Origin: an uncultured Bacteroidota bacterium
Lineage (GTDB): Bacteria > Bacteroidota > Bacteroidia > Flavobacteriales > Flavobacteriaceae
Assembly (NCBI GenBank): GCA_903888655.1
Contig: CAISUR010000558.1
Location: 1 to 7,393, forward strand
Length of the DNA: 7,393 nt
Reading direction: 5' to 3'
The notes under the pieces are model-generated. The model saw only the letters and a program-made list of their open reading frames with translations, searched no databases and was not told the DNA's origin. A program made the translations under genes and the position numbers. Below, one piece after another: positions 1-5,604 of the stretch; position 1 is the first letter of the stretch, and every line of letters starts with the position of its first letter.

Positions 1-105
1 CGGTTTCGCTGACTGTTTGGCTGTTGTTTTGGTTTCTTGTGCTTGCCCTACTAATGAAGCCAATAGAAAGAGTACACTAAAAGTATATTTGTACATGAAC
101 TTCAT
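1..105 (-). CDS. Secreted protein N-terminus, probably DUF6048 family (partial)
   Basis: The minus strand from 105 downwards reads an uninterrupted 35-codon frame that runs off the window edge. It begins MKFMYKYTFSVLFLLASLVG and continues QAQETKTTAKQSAKP: a short basic start, a hydrophobic core and an A/G-x-A/Q cleavage region near residues 20-22, which is a standard Bacteroidetes Sec signal peptide. The mature start is rich in T, K, Q and A and looks like a linker. The frame overlaps the end of the upstream lipoprotein gene by 29 bases (20 if the ATG at 96 is used), so the two are almost certainly co-transcribed and possibly translationally coupled. From recollection of flavobacterial gene order, the gene after an rlmD/DUF6452 pair is usually a DUF6048 outer-membrane-associated protein. 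That assignment rests on context, because too little protein is visible to confirm it. Confidence 0.7.
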   Translation of the reverse strand, partial: MKFMYKYTFSVLFLLASLVGQAQETKTTAKQSAKP

Positions 106-583
106 TTTCAGTTTCAAGATTAGGTTTTACTACTACAATATTTTTTATCCACGTTCCATCTGGTGTAAGCGGCTCTGTTTGCACTATTCCACTAAGAGAA
201 TTTAAGTTGAATAACGTTTTGTATCCACAAGCTCTAGAAATATAAACATTATTTCTAGAATAGTTAAATGTTAGAATATCCGTATTATCATTAGTTGCAT
301 CAGTATCAGCTCCATTTTGTATGAAGTACATAGTGGTAGTATCTTCTGTCGTTTTTAAAGGCACATAAATTCTAGTTACTCCGTTAAAACTAATTCCGGT
401 AGTTAAAGGTGGAGCCACAATTCCGAGATTCGAAACTGCTTTTAATGTTGGAGTGGTAGTATTAATATCATAAAAATCAATTACTAATCGGGGAGTAGTA
501 GCGGTAGCGGCATCGCAGATATCATCTTTCTCACATCCCGAGAAAGAGAAAGCAATAAGTAAAAACAAAAATATTTTTTTCAT
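77..583 (-). CDS. DUF6452-like surface lipoprotein
   Basis: The product is a 168-residue lipoprotein of unknown function. Residues 1-16 form a lipoprotein signal peptide ending in a lipobox (S-F-S-G-C) with Cys17 as the lipidated residue. Directly after it comes E-K-D-D, which fits the lipoprotein export signal (C-x-K-D/E-D/E) known from Bacteroidetes to send lipoproteins to the outer face of the outer membrane, so surface exposure is predicted. The mature part looks all-beta, with many T, N and V residues, and carries two further cysteines (Cys23 and Cys119 in an R-A-C-G-Y motif) that could form a disulfide. Length, cysteine placement and position just downstream of rlmD agree with the DUF6452 family as I remember it. 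It lies 72 bp after rlmD and overlaps the following secreted-protein gene, which suggests an operon. No enzyme motif is visible and the function is unknown. Confidence 0.82.
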   Translation of the reverse strand: MKKIFLFLLIAFSFSGCEKDDICDAATATTPRLVIDFYDINTTTPTLKAVSNLGIVAPPLTTGISFNGVTRIYVPLKTTEDTTTMYFIQNGADTDATNDNTDILTFNYSRNNVYISRACGYKTLFNLNSLSGIVQTEPLTPDGTWIKNIVVVKPNLETENEVHVQIYF

Positions 584-604
584 AATTTTTTAGTAATTAG
601 TATT

Positions 605-656
605 AGTAAATAGTGATTAGCAAAGACTATTTACTAATCACTTTTCACTATTTACT
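605..656. repeat. Nested inverted repeats between rlmD and the lipoprotein gene
   Basis: Three perfect inverted pairings compete for the same bases: AGTAAATAGT (605-614) with ACTATTTACT (626-635); AGTGATTAG (612-620) with CTAATCACT (634-642); and AGTAAATAGTG (605-615) with CACTATTTACT (646-656). The last arm touches the rlmD stop codon. No T-run follows on the minus strand, so this is not a standard intrinsic terminator for rlmD. It may be a processing or attenuation hairpin in the rlmD-lipoprotein transcript, or a product of repeat expansion. Confidence 0.75.
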
Positions 657-2071
657 TACCTACGTTCCAAAAGTACAACATTTTCTACATGATGCGTTTG
701 TGGAAACATATCTACAGGTCGCACACGTGTTACTTTGTATTGTTCATCCATCAAAGCTAAATCTCTCGCTTGGGTAGCCGAGTTACAGCTTACGTATACA
801 ATTTTTGGAGCGCCCGTTTTCAATAACATTTCTACTACCTCTTTGTGCATTCCGTCTCGTGGTGGATCGGTGATAATGACATCTGGTTTACCGTGTTGAT
901 TGATAAATTCATCGTTGAAGACATTTTTCATATCGCCCACATAAAACTCACAATTAGTAATTGCATTGCGTTTCGCATTTTCTTTTGCATCGGCAATGGC
1001 TTCTGGAACGGCTTCTACACCAATTACTTTCTTTGCTTGTTTAGCAACGAATTGCGCAATCGTTCCGGTTCCGGTATATAAATCATAGACTACTTCGTTG
1101 CCGGTTAATCCAGCAAAATCGCGAGTTATTTTGTACAACTCATAGGCTTGATTCGAATTGGTTTGATAGAAGGACTTGGCGTTGATGCTAAAATGCAATC
1201 CTTCCATTTCTTCTAGAATATAGTCTCTTCCTTTATAAAACTTAATATCTTGGTCATACAGTGTATCGTTGGCCTTACTGTTAATGACGTATTGCAACGA
1301 CGTGATTTGCGGAAATTGCTCATAGATATGATCTAACAGCAACTCGCGATTGGCTTTGTCGTTTTCAAAGAATTGTATCAACACCATGATTTCGCCGGTA
1401 GAGGCGGTGCGCAGCATTAGCGTACGCAACAAGCCTTCATGATTTCGTGCATTAAAGAACGTCATGCCTTTTTTGGTAGCAAATTCTTTAATGGCATTTC
1501 GAATCGCATTGGAGGGGTCTTCTTGCAAATGGCATTTCTCAATGTCGAGAATCTTATCCCACATTCTTGGGATGTGAAACCCTAAGGCTGGTTTTTTACT
1601 TAAGGTTTGGTCTTCCGATTTGATTTCGGTTTCGCTTAACCAACGTGTGTCGGAAAAACCAAACTCCATTTTGTTTCTGTAAAAGAATTGTTTTTGAGAA
1701 CCTAATATCGGTTCAAACTCGGGTAAATCAATTTTACCAATTCGTTTTAGGTTATTAAAGACTTCGTTGTTTTTGTAGAAAAGCTGTTGTTCATATTTCA
1801 TGTTTTGCCATTTGCAACCGCCACAAGCACCAAAATGTTGGCACACAGGTTCGACTCTATTTTCGGAATAGGAGTGAAAACGAATGGCTTTTCCTTCATA
1901 GTATGATTTGCGTTTCTTTAAGGTTTGCACATCTACGACATCGCCGGGAACAACATTGGGGATGAATATTACTTGACCTTCGGGCGCTTTAGCCACCGAA
2001 ACTCCTTTGGCACCGGCATCTAGCACGGTAACGTTTTCAAAAATAACTTTGTCTGTCTTCTTTTTTCCCAT
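656..2071 (-). CDS. rlmD: 23S rRNA (uracil-C5)-methyltransferase RlmD
   Basis: This 471-residue protein is an SAM-dependent RNA m5U methyltransferase of the RlmD/RumA/TrmA family, which in E. coli methylates U1939 of 23S rRNA. Residues about 8-65 form a TRAM RNA-binding domain. Cys77, Cys83, Cys86 and Cys180 reproduce the family's 4Fe-4S cluster pattern (C-x5-C-x2-C plus a distant Cys). The methyltransferase domain shows F-Y-Q-T-N at 301-305, the SAM loop D-L-Y-T-G-T-G-T at 330-337, D-P-P-R at 402-405, the nucleophile Cys429 in V-S-C-N, and the general-base Glu463 in H-H-V-E-N. All catalytic residues are present and the length is normal. The ATG at 2071 is supported because the TRAM domain starts at once and the next methionine is residue 91. 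The exact target uridine is inferred from family naming, since single-copy homologues can have broader specificity. It heads a likely operon with the lipoprotein gene. Confidence 0.95.
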   Translation of the reverse strand: MGKKKTDKVIFENVTVLDAGAKGVSVAKAPEGQVIFIPNVVPGDVVDVQTLKKRKSYYEGKAIRFHSYSENRVEPVCQHFGACGGCKWQNMKYEQQLFYKNNEVFNNLKRIGKIDLPEFEPILGSQKQFFYRNKMEFGFSDTRWLSETEIKSEDQTLSKKPALGFHIPRMWDKILDIEKCHLQEDPSNAIRNAIKEFATKKGMTFFNARNHEGLLRTLMLRTASTGEIMVLIQFFENDKANRELLLDHIYEQFPQITSLQYVINSKANDTLYDQDIKFYKGRDYILEEMEGLHFSINAKSFYQTNSNQAYELYKITRDFAGLTGNEVVYDLYTGTGTIAQFVAKQAKKVIGVEAVPEAIADAKENAKRNAITNCEFYVGDMKNVFNDEFINQHGKPDVIITDPPRDGMHKEVVEMLLKTGAPKIVYVSCNSATQARDLALMDEQYKVTRVRPVDMFPQTHHVENVVLLERR

Positions 2072-2075
2072 GAGG

Positions 2076-2083
2076 CAAAAATA
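2076..2083 (-). promoter_or_regulatory. Bacteroidetes -7 promoter box for rlmD
   Basis: On the minus strand this reads TATTTTTG, a match to the Bacteroidetes -7 consensus TAnnTTTG. I see no TTG at the proper distance upstream for the -33 element. Only four bases separate the box from the rlmD ATG, so transcription would begin at or next to the start codon. Confidence 0.5.
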
Positions 2084-2153
2084 AACTATTGAAATGTTTT
2101 TTGGATTGCGTTTAGGAAAAAATTATTGTTTTTTTGTTTCTATTAATATTACC

Positions 2154-2220
2154 GTCACTTCGAGTTATTTTATGATTTCAAAATGCTAGTTTTTGAATTA
2201 GAAAATTGTATCGAGAACTA
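2154..2220. repeat. Imperfect palindrome, dispersed-repeat type
   Basis: A left arm beginning GTCACTTCGAGTTATTTT and containing ATTTCAAAA is mirrored, with small bulges, by a right arm TTTTTGAATTAGAAAAT followed by TGTATCGAGAACTA. The centre is about TGCTAG at 2184-2189. The CGAG words near both ends (2161-2164 and 2212-2215) and the AT-rich stem resemble an intergenic palindrome I remember as common in flavobacterial genomes. It lies 26 bases past the stop of the 661-residue protein gene and could end or stabilise that transcript. There is no strong T-run next to the stem, so a terminator role is uncertain. Confidence 0.5.
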
Positions 2221-2246
2221 CTGTAATAATAGTGTTGCAGCAATTT

Positions 2247-4232
2247 TCACTCTTTTTTATTCCATAAATAATCCGCTACTTCCAGTATCAAACAACTGTT
2301 ATTAAATACTTCTTTACCCATAAACTTTTCAGGAATGAACGACTTGACAAGTTTTGAAAAGTTAACATTATAACAATTAAAGTGTTGTCCGTTGTATTCA
2401 AATTCCCAAGGAAGATTCCAAGGAAGTGAGTTTTCATAATAGAACCTATTAATTTTAAGCGTTTCGTTATTTTGGTTTGTAATCTCAATTTTAAACCAAT
2501 TGCTCGTTGTACTGGTAAAACTTTCTTTTTTATTTAAGATCGTTTCAATAATTGTATTATTTAACGTGTCAAGCTTAGCTGGAATAGAATAATAAAAATC
2601 TTTATCGACTTTTTTCTTTCTTTCAAAGTACTCGGTTTCATTACTTTTAAGTTTGTTTTCTACCATTTTCAAATAGTTCTTTTTATCACTTTCTGTAATT
2701 TGAAAATCTTTAAAAGTTGAAATTGCAGAAGGATTAGAGCTAATTTCGGTCAATACCTTTGTTAAGCTAGAAGCGCTAATTTTATTATTAAAGATGGTAG
2801 GCTTTTTTTCTTTGGAATTATTTGCAGTTGTCGTTGTTGTTTCAAAAATGGAATCATTTACTCTTTTATAACATACTTCATTAGAGACATAATGAAAACA
2901 ACCATGACTACCAGAGTTTATTATTAATGTTTTGATGGGAGAAGCTAAAAATGTTTTAAGTGGTGTTTGTGGAAAATATAATTTGGAGGTGTGGTCACTC
3001 AAAGAATAGATATAATTATTTTTGCTACCGTCCCAAAGTATCGCAATACTATCGTTTACTAGTTTTAAGTCGCGCACATAAAAGTCAAGTGCATTTTCTC
3101 TATACCAATCCCGTTTGTTGTCGTCAGCTAAATAGATTTGATTTCCACTTGTACCCCAAACCAATTTTGTCCCTTCCTTTATGATTATAGGTTCTTCAAT
3201 TTTTTTGTCCGTTGTGTATGGAATAGAACGGATCATTCCATTTTTATTTATTTTATATATTTCGTCATTGTTAGATATAACGAACAACGAACCATTGACA
3301 ACTTTGATATCAATAGGATAACTGGAAAGCTTTTTGTCTGTTAGCAATTGAAATTCGGTTGGTGACGTAAACGAATAAATTTCCATACTATCACTAATTG
3401 CAAAAAGAGTTTTTGAATCGTTGTCTAGTTCAAAGTCATAAATTTTTATTGGAAAGGATTTCCAGTCGATAGTGTCTCTTTCGGTGTAATAAATATGTCC
3501 GTTCTGATTTGCAACAATATAATTTTTCCAAATTAAAACCTTCTCAATTTTATCATCTGAATTTTCATACTTTGGACTATACTTTTCTTGATCGTTTGGA
3601 GTTTCTATTTTTTTGCTTGACTCCCAATTGTCAGTGGTAGTGTATATGTCGTTGTGCAGTGCTCCGGATACTCCCGTAGTTGAATTAATCATAAAAATAC
3701 GATGCATTCTTAACGAGGAATCAAAAGGTGAGTTTAATTTTTCCCAATGTGTTCCAAAGTCTTTTGAAAAGAAAATTTCTCCCGATGAGCCACCCATCCA
3801 TGCATTTCCTTGTTTGTCTACAAAAACATTGTATATCCAAGAATCTCCTCCAAAGTCAAGAAGTTCCCATGTTGTACCTGCGTTTTTGGTCAAATAGTAG
3901 CCGTTCTTTTTGTCTCCATCTTTACTTACCGATATATAACCAGTCATTATTGCGGTGTCTTTATTGAAAAAAGATATTCTTTCAAGGGATGGGTTCCCAA
4001 ATCCATTTTCGTCGGTTGATTCAAAAATAGGTTTTCCATAATGCCAAATGGAGTCTATATTCTCTGTGTAATAGGTATTTCCAAGAGCTGTCACCAACCA
4101 AATTTTATCATCAGGAGAAACAGAAATTTCATTAACTCTTCCTTGTATGTCAAGTTCAGCTCGTCTATCTTTAGTTTGTCCAAAAAAAGTTGTGGTAAAA
4201 AGTAATGTAAATATGGAAATGGTGTGTCTCAT
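2247..4232 (-). CDS. Secreted beta-propeller-like protein with unknown C-terminal domain
   Basis: This 661-residue protein has a Sec signal peptide (residues 1 to about 19, ending ...T-F-F-G-Q) and no later membrane segment, so it is exported. Residues about 28-460 look like a beta-propeller of the BNR/Ycf48/sialidase-like kind. Short strand-turn units recur, with Asp-box-like turns at 115-125 (T-K-N-A-G-T-T-W-E-L-L) and 156-166 (S-K-D-F-G-T-H-W-E-K-L) and weaker ones near 198-208 and 250-260. Residues about 461-480 are a T/N/K-rich linker. The final 180 or so residues are a different domain that I do not recognise, with charged helices and then a W- and F-rich end (L-P-W-N-L-P-W-E-F near 603-611, A-D-Y-L-W near 653-657). 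No catalytic motif of sialidases or proteases is evident and no type IX sorting domain is visible. The gene reads AT-richer than rlmD and purM and stands alone, so it may be accessory. Its function is unknown; binding or sensing is only a guess. Confidence 0.85.
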   Translation of the reverse strand: MRHTISIFTLLFTTTFFGQTKDRRAELDIQGRVNEISVSPDDKIWLVTALGNTYYTENIDSIWHYGKPIFESTDENGFGNPSLERISFFNKDTAIMTGYISVSKDGDKKNGYYLTKNAGTTWELLDFGGDSWIYNVFVDKQGNAWMGGSSGEIFFSKDFGTHWEKLNSPFDSSLRMHRIFMINSTTGVSGALHNDIYTTTDNWESSKKIETPNDQEKYSPKYENSDDKIEKVLIWKNYIVANQNGHIYYTERDTIDWKSFPIKIYDFELDNDSKTLFAISDSMEIYSFTSPTEFQLLTDKKLSSYPIDIKVVNGSLFVISNNDEIYKINKNGMIRSIPYTTDKKIEEPIIIKEGTKLVWGTSGNQIYLADDNKRDWYRENALDFYVRDLKLVNDSIAILWDGSKNNYIYSLSDHTSKLYFPQTPLKTFLASPIKTLIINSGSHGCFHYVSNEVCYKRVNDSIFETTTTTANNSKEKKPTIFNNKISASSLTKVLTEISSNPSAISTFKDFQITESDKKNYLKMVENKLKSNETEYFERKKKVDKDFYYSIPAKLDTLNNTIIETILNKKESFTSTTSNWFKIEITNQNNETLKINRFYYENSLPWNLPWEFEYNGQHFNCYNVNFSKLVKSFIPEKFMGKEVFNNSCLILEVADYLWNKKE

Positions 4233-4257
4233 AATTTATACAGTCATAGTTTCATCT

Positions 4258-4279
4258 AAAAAAATGGGATTTAAAACCC
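4258..4279 (-). terminator. Weak terminator-like hairpin, minus strand
   Basis: On the minus strand GGGTTTTAAATCCC is followed by A and seven Ts. The stem has three G-C pairs, a T-T mismatch and a tight A-T part, so it is weak. It would stop leftward transcripts that start inside the 4300-4570 block before they enter the 661-residue protein gene. Confidence 0.35.
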
Positions 4280-4310
4280 AAAGTAAACTTTAAATTAAAC
4301 GTTAAAACCC

Positions 4311-4454
4311 TTAGTATCGTATAATTCTAGCTACCATACGAATTTTATCGCTGGTATAAATGTCAAATTTGTAACCAGCTACGCAAAGTACTCTCGTTAA
4401 GCACTGAGCTCCGCAAATCTCTCCTGACTTTGCGCTATGATGCTTTTTTAAAAT
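4311..4454 (-). pseudogene. Possible decayed gene end or repeat-encoded frame (47 codons)
   Basis: On the minus strand an open frame runs from the stop codon at 4455-4457 to a TAA at 4311-4313. It translates to a tail such as G-Y-K-F-D-I-Y-T-S-D-K-I-R-M-V-A-R-I-I-R-Y preceded by a Cys-containing segment (S-G-E-I-C-G-A-Q-C-L). The only ATG in frame would leave eight residues and there is no start near the upstream end. The last 25 or so residues have protein-like composition, but the same bases form several inverted repeats, so the open frame may be accidental. I do not recognise a family. It is either the stranded 3' end of a lost gene or a non-coding repeat that happens to stay open. Confidence 0.25.
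4382..4434. repeat. Long interrupted inverted repeat
   Basis: CGCAAAGT (4382-4389) is matched perfectly by ACTTTGCG (4427-4434), and the midpoint falls on the palindrome GAGCTC (4406-4411). The bases between are partly complementary with bulges, so the whole 53-base segment can fold into one long imperfect hairpin on either strand. A run of six Ts follows at 4444-4449 on the plus strand. The shape suits a structured RNA or the end of a small mobile repeat. Confidence 0.6.
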
Positions 4455-4571
4455 TTAAATCATATTAAATATATAAAAATTCCGTGACGTCAAGCGCCAC
4501 TTAATGAGCTTATCGCAAGAACACTTAGTTCAGTTAATGTCGAGCTATAATTCCACTTATCACCAGCAAAT

Positions 4572-4599
4572 TTCAACTCGTTAAAAGTTGAATTTTTTT
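4572..4599 (+). terminator. Intrinsic terminator with no upstream gene
   Basis: TTCAACT (4572-4578) pairs perfectly with AGTTGAA (4586-4592) across a seven-base loop and is followed directly by seven Ts. The geometry suits a rho-independent terminator on the plus strand. No plus-strand gene precedes it: the nearest upstream feature is the gene-free block, and the gene after it starts 73 bases further on. It may serve an unrecognised RNA, or regulate the leader of the OmpA-like gene. Confidence 0.6.
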
Positions 4600-4601
4600 A
4601 G

Positions 4602-4609
4602 TAAGTTTG
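4602..4609 (+). promoter_or_regulatory. Candidate -7 box for the OmpA-like gene
   Basis: TAAGTTTG fits the Bacteroidetes -7 consensus TAnnTTTG and would give a leader of about 60 bases. There is no TTG at the expected -33 distance; the nearest, inside the preceding hairpin, is too close. This is a weak call. Confidence 0.3.
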
Positions 4610-4672
4610 CTTAAAGTGATGCTGCGAAAGTTTTGTAAATCAACATAATTTTTACATTTAAATTAAACCATT

Positions 4673-5431
4673 ATGAAAGCTACAGTATTCTTATTCTTAT
4701 TGGTAATTGCATCTGGTTTTTCGCAAGAAAAAATCGAGGTTTTCTTTGATTTTAATGCATCCGATCTCAACCCAAGTGCTACCGCAGTGCTTCAAAAATG
4801 GATTCAGGAAAATCAGAATTGTGTGGTCACAAAACTGGCAGGTTATTGCGACTTTGTTGATAACAGTGCTTATAATAAAGAGTTGTCTGCTAAACGCATC
4901 AATGCGGTGCTCAACGTATTAAAAGAACATAATATCACGATAAGTAATGAAGTGACCCTAGTTCCTGTTGGAAAAGAGTTTAAGCAATCGAAAATTCAAG
5001 CGGAAAATAGAAAAGTGGTTGTTTATTATGAAAAAGAAAAAACGGAAGACCAATTAGCCACCAAAATTAAAACGTCTAAAAAAGGAGATGTCATCAAACT
5101 TAAAAATATTTATTTCTATAATAATTCTGATAAGACAGTGCCAAAGTCGGAACCTACTTTAAAAGAACTATTGGGCATTATGACTGCCAATCCGCGATTA
5201 AAGATTGAAATTCAAGGACATATTTGCTGTAAAAAAATGACCGATCCCGATGAAATTTCATCGGCAAGAGCGAAAGCCATTTATAATTATCTCATTAAAC
5301 ACACCATTGATAAAAAGCGCTTAACCTACAAAGGGTATGGCGTTTCCCGACCAGTTCATCCTATTCCAGAAAAAAACAAGCAGGAAGAAGATGATAATAG
5401 ACGCGTGGAGATTATGATTGTGGAGAATTAG
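4673..5431 (+). CDS. Periplasmic protein with two OmpA-like domains
   Basis: The 252-residue product begins with a signal peptide (residues 1 to about 18, ending S-G-F-S-Q), followed by two OmpA C-terminal-type modules and nothing else. Module one, about 20-120, has the opening strand I-E-V-F-F-D-F, the L-S-A-K-R-I helix at 71-76 and a closing E-N-R-K-V-V-V strand. Module two, about 139-250, is the better match: I-Q-G-H at 180-183, I-S-S-A-R-A-K-A-I helix at 195-203, K-G-Y-G-V-S-R-P at 220-227 and N-R-R-V-E-I at 242-247, with the arginine that contacts peptidoglycan in the family. There is no beta-barrel or lipobox, so it should be a soluble periplasmic protein that binds the peptidoglycan peptide, possibly linking cell wall and envelope proteins. 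Cys185-Cys186 sit where the family usually has T-D. The gene stands alone between the structured block and purM. Confidence 0.85.
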   Translation: MKATVFLFLLVIASGFSQEKIEVFFDFNASDLNPSATAVLQKWIQENQNCVVTKLAGYCDFVDNSAYNKELSAKRINAVLNVLKEHNITISNEVTLVPVGKEFKQSKIQAENRKVVVYYEKEKTEDQLATKIKTSKKGDVIKLKNIYFYNNSDKTVPKSEPTLKELLGIMTANPRLKIEIQGHICCKKMTDPDEISSARAKAIYNYLIKHTIDKKRLTYKGYGVSRPVHPIPEKNKQEEDDNRRVEIMIVEN

Positions 5432-5560
5432 TTATTAGTTATTAGTTATTAGTCCTTGGTGAATAGAATAGCAAGTATTAGACATTAATTAGAGGGAATT
5501 TATAACTCAAAACTCAAAACTTTCATCTCATAATTTACAATTTACAACTTACATCTGATT
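5426..5560. repeat. Short tandem repeats in the ompA-like/purM spacer
   Basis: Three perfect copies of the 7-mer TTATTAG (5432-5452) follow the stop codon directly, with a partial copy before it that includes the TAG stop. Further along are ACTCAAA twice in tandem and TTTACAA twice in near-tandem. All give low-complexity AT-rich text typical of slipped-strand expansion, and no gene or clear hairpin is present. The first cluster shares its TTAG/ATTAG wording with the repeats at 594-642. Confidence 0.7.
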
Positions 5561-5582
5561 AGTGAAAAGAGTATGAATTTAC

Positions 5583-5590
5583 TATATTTG
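5583..5590 (+). promoter_or_regulatory. Candidate -7 promoter box for purM
   Basis: TATATTTG matches TAnnTTTG. Twenty bases upstream is TTAG (5559-5562), an imperfect match to the TTTG -33 element. The leader to the purM ATG would be about 45 bases and would contain the REP-like palindrome. Confidence 0.5.
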
Positions 5591-5604
5591 CACCACAACA
5601 TATA

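Larger units (their letters stand above)
4233..4672. other. 440-bp gene-free, inverted-repeat-rich block between divergent genes
   Basis: No convincing complete gene lies here, although the block separates two divergent genes and is longer than needed for two promoters. It holds a terminator-like hairpin for the minus strand (4258-4279), a start-less minus-strand frame of 47 codons (4311-4454), a long inverted repeat (4382-4434), the palindrome TGACGTCA (4485-4492), three copies of CACTTA (4498, 4522, 4554) and a good plus-strand terminator (4572-4599). Base composition shifts within it: stretches around 4375-4440 and 4480-4550 are richer in G and C than the AT-rich spacers around them. I saw no CRISPR array, tRNA or rRNA. 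It could be a small dispersed repeat element, a structured RNA locus, or the remains of a lost gene. Confidence 0.6.

Noticed and set aside
17..205. A 62-codon plus-strand frame at the left edge.
   Set aside because: It is antisense to two overlapping secreted-protein genes with clear signal peptides on the minus strand.
845..1081. A 78-codon plus-strand frame opposite rlmD.
   Set aside because: It is antisense to the conserved methyltransferase domain, has an odd composition and no start-site support. It is a shadow frame.
2960..4019. Several plus-strand open frames of 68-94 codons opposite the propeller-like gene.
   Set aside because: They lie antisense to a well-supported long gene, overlap one another in different frames and have no protein-like features.
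4396..4402. GTTAAGC next to an inverted repeat, which fits the GTTRRRY core of an integron attC site.
   Set aside because: There is only one core, placed inside the hairpin rather than at its end, with no partner RYYYAAC site at the right distance and no cassette gene or integrase.
4485..4492. TGACGTCA palindrome as a possible regulator-binding site.
   Set aside because: An isolated 8-base palindrome is expected by chance, and no flanking symmetry or known bacterial regulator motif supports it. It is kept only as part of the structured block.
4504..4584. A 26-codon plus-strand frame (begins M-S-L-S-Q-E-H) ending inside the terminator hairpin.
   Set aside because: It is too short, has no promoter or start-site support and no recognisable composition, and its stop lies within the hairpin loop. 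Chance is the simpler explanation.
5426..5452. TTATTAG tandem copies as a possible CRISPR or iteron array.
   Set aside because: The unit is seven bases with no spacers and low complexity. No Cas or replication-initiator gene is nearby.
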